Assembly: GCF_015710575.1 (NCBI RefSeq)
Contig: NZ_CP065373.1
Span: 1,178,001 to 1,242,000 of the forward strand
Direction of reading: 5' to 3'
Length of the DNA stretch: 64,000 nt
Source: Mycolicibacterium mengxianglii
GTDB lineage: Bacteria > Actinomycetota > Actinomycetes > Mycobacteriales > Mycobacteriaceae
The notes under the pieces were generated by a model. The model was not told the origin of the DNA. It saw only the letters and a list, made by a program, of their open reading frames with translations, and did not search any database. Of this stretch, positions 61,068 through 64,000 are shown piece after piece. Made by a program: the position numbers and the translations under genes. Each line of letters opens with the position of its first letter. Positions within the stretch are counted from its first letter, which is position 1.

Positions 61068-61865
61068 TCAGCCGGACAGCCCGGCAGTGACGACCGTGTC
61101 CAGCACGCCGAGATCGGCCCCGAGTTCAGCGACCGTCTGCCGCACCACCGCGATGTCCTTGCCGACGAACGGGCCTGCGGTGGCGATGAACGCTGCCACC
61201 GAACCGCGGGCCGCCACGCCGGCCAGTGCCCGGCTGCTGCCGCTGCCGTGCGGCAGTGCACGCAGCAGGGCGGTCTCGTCGATCCCGAGGCTGTCGCCCA
61301 GCTTGACCGCCTCGGCCAGTAGGCCGATCTGCGCGGCGAACAACGTGTTGTTGATCAGTTTGACCTTCTGGCCGTACCCGAGCGCGCCGACATGCAGAAT
61401 CGGGTCACCGTAGCTGGCCAGTGCGGGTTGGGCCCGGTCAAAAGCATTGGCGGACCCACCGACGAACAGGGTCACCGCGCCTGCGGCGATATCGTGTGGG
61501 CCGCCGCTGACGGGAGCGTCGAGCACCTCTGCACCGGAGCGTGCAGCGATGTCGGCGACGACGTGGGCCGTATGCGGGCTGCCGGTGGTGTGCAGGACGA
61601 GTACTGCCCCGGCGGGCAGCGCCGCGGCCAGACCGTCCTCGACGCAGATGCGCTGCACCTGGTCGTCGGTGAACACACAGACCACGACGATGTCGGCGCC
61701 GTCGGTGGTGGCTTGCGCCGAGGCCACCGGGGTGGCCCCCAATTCCGCGACCGCTGTGCGTTTCTCGTCGGTGCGCCCGAGTGCGTGCACGTCATGGCCG
61801 GCGGCGACGAGCCGCTTGATCATGGGGGCGCCCATCCTGCCTGCGCCGACGAAGCCTACCTTCAT
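61068..61865 (-). CDS. NAD(P)-dependent beta-hydroxyacid dehydrogenase (HIBADH family)
   Basis: 265 residues. N-terminal Rossmann motif VGFVGAGRMGAPMIKRL, substrate-binding DAPVSGGPHDIAAG, and the catalytic Lys in GYGQKVKLINNTLFA. 3-hydroxyisobutyrate dehydrogenases oxidise branched 3-hydroxy acids; the exact substrate is unknown. The ATG at 61865 overlaps the stop of the paralogous upstream gene. Slightly shorter than the usual ~290 residues. Confidence 0.9.
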   Translation of the reverse strand: MKVGFVGAGRMGAPMIKRLVAAGHDVHALGRTDEKRTAVAELGATPVASAQATTDGADIVVVCVFTDDQVQRICVEDGLAAALPAGAVLVLHTTGSPHTAHVVADIAARSGAEVLDAPVSGGPHDIAAGAVTLFVGGSANAFDRAQPALASYGDPILHVGALGYGQKVKLINNTLFAAQIGLLAEAVKLGDSLGIDETALLRALPHGSGSSRALAGVAARGSVAAFIATAGPFVGKDIAVVRQTVAELGADLGVLDTVVTAGLSG

Positions 61866-62680
61866 CGCGGATAGCCCATTGACGTCAGTGCTGCATCGGC
61901 GGCGTCGAAAACCGCACCTTCGGGGGTGGTGGCGTGGGCCGCCAGGCCGGCAGCGAGCCGGACGTCCTTCTGCAGCAATGCCCCTGCGATCGGGGCGAGG
62001 TTTTCCAACGTCCCGCCGAAGAGGGCGATGCTGCCGAGCGCCTTGCTGTTGGCCGACCCCCGGGTGACCACCTCGCACATCTTGGCGCGGGGCACTCCGA
62101 GAGATTCGCCGAGCTCCAGCAGGCTCAATGCGCTGCCGAGGTTCGCACTGAACAGCAGGTTGTTCAGGATCTTGGTGACCTGTCCGGCGCCGACGGGACC
62201 GAGGTGCACGATCGGGTCCGCGTAGGTTTCGAACACCGGGCGGCAGCGGTCCACGTCCGCTTCGGCGCCACCGATCATGACCAGGAGCTGCTTGGCTTCG
62301 ACTGCCGGGGCGCCGCCGCTGACCGGCGCGTCCAGTACCGAAATATCTTGCTGTGCAGCATGTTCGGCGAGTTCCCGGCAGGTGTCGGGATGAATGGTGC
62401 TGTGGATGACGATGGTGCCACCGGGCTTCATCCCCGCCAGCAACCCCGTCTCGCCGTAGGCGAGCTCCCGTACGTCGTCGTCGCCGATCACGCACAGGCA
62501 GGCGATATCACTGGCCGCGGCGAGTTCGGCGGGGGAGGCTGCCGTCTTGGCGGCGGTATCGGCGTAGGGCTCCAGTGACGCCGGTCGACGCGCCCACAGT
62601 GTGGTCTCGAATCCGCCTTCGACGATGGCCCGCGCCATCGGGGCGCCTTGACTTCCCAAACCTATGAAACCGACACGCAT
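61862..62680 (-). CDS. NAD(P)-dependent beta-hydroxyacid dehydrogenase (HIBADH family), second copy
   Basis: 272 residues, paralogous to the following gene. Motifs are VGFIGLGSQGAPMARAI, IVIHSTIHPDTCRELAEHA, DAPVSGGAPAVEAKQ and the Lys in GAGQVTKILNNLLFSANLG. Two tandem copies may form a heteromer or act on two stereoisomers. The ATG overlaps the hydrolase stop (ATGA). Part of the leftward operon thiolase-like - hydrolase - dehydrogenase - dehydrogenase. Confidence 0.9.
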   Translation of the reverse strand: MRVGFIGLGSQGAPMARAIVEGGFETTLWARRPASLEPYADTAAKTAASPAELAAASDIACLCVIGDDDVRELAYGETGLLAGMKPGGTIVIHSTIHPDTCRELAEHAAQQDISVLDAPVSGGAPAVEAKQLLVMIGGAEADVDRCRPVFETYADPIVHLGPVGAGQVTKILNNLLFSANLGSALSLLELGESLGVPRAKMCEVVTRGSANSKALGSIALFGGTLENLAPIAGALLQKDVRLAAGLAAHATTPEGAVFDAADAALTSMGYPR

Positions 62681-63570
62681 CAGCTGGCCTCCACGGTGAA
62701 TTCTGTTGTGCTGCGGGCAATGACGCACTCTTCGACGAACGACAGAGCGCTGAGGTGGTACGCGGTGGCGGCGTACCCGAGCGAGAGGTTGTGCCCGGCA
62801 CCGGATTGCTCGTGTAGGGCCACCCGGGGTGCGGCGCTGAACAGGTCGCCGACCTCGGCCAGGGCGGCGGATCCGTTCTCCCACACCCGCTCGTGCTCAC
62901 CGAGGCTGAACCGGACCGGGACCGTGACCTGCGCGGCCAGACTCGGGAAGTCACGTTGCCAGTGCGCCACCAGGGTGCCTTCGTACTCAGGGGAGACCGG
63001 TCCGGATTTGATCCGCACCGAACCTGCTGGGCATCGAGATCTCGGGTACCGGGGTTCGTCAGCAGGACGCGGCCCGCACGGTGCTGGCAGGCGCCACCCG
63101 GGAACGATTCCCCGCGGGGCTGCGCGAGCTGTTGTGGGAGCCGGCGCGGTTGTACCCCGGCGGCGTCGGGCCGGACCGCGCTGGTCGGCGGCCATCCGCA
63201 ACGCGAGTTCGCTGCCGTTGGAATGGGCCAGCAGGAAAATCCCGGCGCCCCGCGCGCGGTCACCGAGCAGCGCCTCGACCGCGCGGTAAGCCATGTCGAT
63301 ACGCCGTGGAGTGTCGTCGAATTCGCCTCCATACAGCGCTGAGCTGCCGAACCCCGGCCGATCCAGGGCGATCACGGTGAACCCGAGCGCGGCACCGATC
63401 CGCAGCAGTGACAGCCGCGGATGGTCAGGGCAGTCGAAATACGCGCCGGTGGTCGCTCCGCCGTGCAAGGCGACTACTACGGCAGCAGGGTCGGGCGCCT
63501 CGGCGATGAGCCCGGACATCGGTACCCCGTCAACGAGCACGACGCGGGGCGTCACCGCCGGGAGGCTCAC
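62680..63570 (-). CDS. Alpha/beta hydrolase with an inverted internal segment
   Basis: The 296-residue open frame begins and ends as a normal alpha/beta hydrolase: VVVALHGGATTGAYF and IFLLAHSNGSELALRMAADQRGP with nucleophile Ser in HSNGS, then SGPVSPEYEG and the catalytic His in GAGHN. The middle ~49 residues are Arg/Pro-rich nonsense. The plus strand at 63024-63168 instead encodes the expected piece (LLGIEISGTGV, PAGLRELLWEPARLYP). Reversing that segment gives ADQRGPA-LLGIEISGTG and LYPGGVG-SVRIKSGPVS with no frame change. The GTG start overlaps the thiolase-like stop. As written it is probably non-functional. Confidence 0.85.
   Translation of the reverse strand: MSLPAVTPRVVLVDGVPMSGLIAEAPDPAAVVVALHGGATTGAYFDCPDHPRLSLLRIGAALGFTVIALDRPGFGSSALYGGEFDDTPRRIDMAYRAVEALLGDRARGAGIFLLAHSNGSELALRMAADQRGPARRRRGTTAPAPTTARAAPRGIVPGWRLPAPCGPRPADEPRYPRSRCPAGSVRIKSGPVSPEYEGTLVAHWQRDFPSLAAQVTVPVRFSLGEHERVWENGSAALAEVGDLFSAAPRVALHEQSGAGHNLSLGYAATAYHLSALSFVEECVIARSTTEFTVEAS
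63024..63168. other. Inverted ~145-bp segment inside the hydrolase gene
   Basis: The coding strand switches from minus to plus for this stretch only. Breakpoints are defined to within about 2 bases, because both junctions restore codons exactly when the piece is reversed. Terminal matching is only CC/GG, so no recombinase-type inverted repeats flank it. Confidence 0.85.
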
Positions 63571-64000
63571 CCGTCGGCCCTCAACAGCAGGACGCCGCTG
63601 GGGGTCAGGCCGCCGCTGCTGGCGACGGCGACCCGCGCGTTGGCCACCTGGCGCTCACCGGCCTCGCCGCGCAGCTGCGTGACGGCTTCGTGGATCAGCC
63701 CCATGCCGTGGGTGCGCCCGTGGGAGAGTTGGCCGCCGTGGGTGTTCAACGGGATGATTCCGTCGCGCGCGATGTTGGCCCCGCCGTCGAGGAAGTCCTT
63801 GGACTCGCCGATCCCGCAGAACCCGAGTGCCTCCAGCCACGACAAGCAGTTGAACGAGAAGCCGTCGTAGAGCTCGGCAACGTCGACATCTTTGGGGCGC
63901 AACGATGTTCGGCTCCATAGATGGGCTGACTGTCCCAGGACCTGCGGTTCGTGGGTCAGCGTGCTCTGGTCCCAGTCGGTGCGCTCGACGATCTGGGTGC
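63567..64000 (-). CDS. Thiolase-like (SCP2/acetyl-CoA acetyltransferase) protein, N-terminus beyond window
   Basis: The last ~143 residues of a thiolase-superfamily protein: KDVDVAELYDGFSFNCLSWLEALGFCG, then GGANIARDGIIPLNTHGGQLSHGRTHGMGLIHEAV with the GH-type active-site His, and the C-terminal ASSGGLTPSGVLLLRADG. This is the lipid-transfer-protein/thiolase branch used in mycobacterial sterol side-chain cleavage. Such proteins often work with a DUF35 partner, which may lie outside the window. The gene starts to the right of base 64000. Confidence 0.9.
   Translation of the reverse strand, partial: TQIVERTDWDQSTLTHEPQVLGQSAHLWSRTSLRPKDVDVAELYDGFSFNCLSWLEALGFCGIGESKDFLDGGANIARDGIIPLNTHGGQLSHGRTHGMGLIHEAVTQLRGEAGERQVANARVAVASSGGLTPSGVLLLRADG

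Noticed and set aside
62998..63178. CGGTCCGG / CCGGACCG inverted repeats as ends of an invertible switch
   Set aside because: They lie outside the breakpoints that restore the protein (63024 and 63168); inverting between them gives an out-of-frame middle, so they are probably coincidental.

Overview
High-GC actinobacterial DNA, most likely from a fast-growing environmental mycobacterium (Mycolicibacterium type). Pointers are the paired acyl-CoA dehydrogenases, an F420-dependent luciferase-like oxidoreductase, a fatty acyl-AMP ligase, an Rv0910-type SRPBCC protein, a membrane protein of the Rv0585c kind, a class III adenylate cyclase and many 4-bp ATGA/GTGA gene overlaps. The window is mostly transport and catabolism. 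I saw no tRNA, rRNA, CRISPR array or insertion sequence.

Layout: 0-6 kb, NCS1 permease, SnoaL-like protein, tandem Lrp/AsnC regulator and a TAXI-type TRAP transporter. 6-15 kb, sulfatase, SRPBCC protein, a frame-interrupted membrane protein, a fatty acyl-AMP ligase with a small partner, an SDR and a DUF2236 protein. 15-22.5 kb, a complete L-rhamnose operon (mutarotase, MFS carrier, isomerase, bifunctional aldolase/dehydrogenase, kinase, LacI regulator) behind a 14-bp palindromic operator; the isomerase has a 15-bp tandem repeat at its 5' end. 22.5-25 kb, PAS-ANTAR regulator, PhoU, SRPBCC protein and a 53-residue four-cysteine protein. 25-31 kb, alcohol dehydrogenase/ABM fusion, DUF59 protein, amidohydrolase and a divergent MimR-like activator; this looks like the accessory half of a mycobacterial binuclear-iron monooxygenase (mim) locus without the monooxygenase. 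Its promoter region carries CRP-type sites, and a class III cyclase lies next to it.

31-64 kb is a large acyl-CoA catabolic island: a B12-dependent acyl-CoA mutase in two subunits plus its MeaB GTPase, F420 oxidoreductase, two CoA transferases, acyl-CoA synthetase, eight acyl-CoA dehydrogenase genes (six of them in three small+large pairs), two enoyl-CoA hydratases, a Rieske oxygenase, two amidohydrolases, SDRs, thiolases, a P450 with ferredoxin, two HIBADH-like dehydrogenases and an alpha/beta hydrolase. A TetR regulator at 42 kb appears to control much of it: palindromes of the form GAGAAT-N3-ATTCTC occur at its own divergent promoter, before the acyl-CoA synthetase and before the Rieske oxygenase.

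Anomalies: three genes (8.3-10.7, 53.8-55.0 and 55.8-57.0 kb) are each broken by one missing base in a G/C run, which fits homopolymer under-calling. The alpha/beta hydrolase at 63 kb holds a ~145-bp segment that is inverted; flipping it back on paper restores a normal protein.
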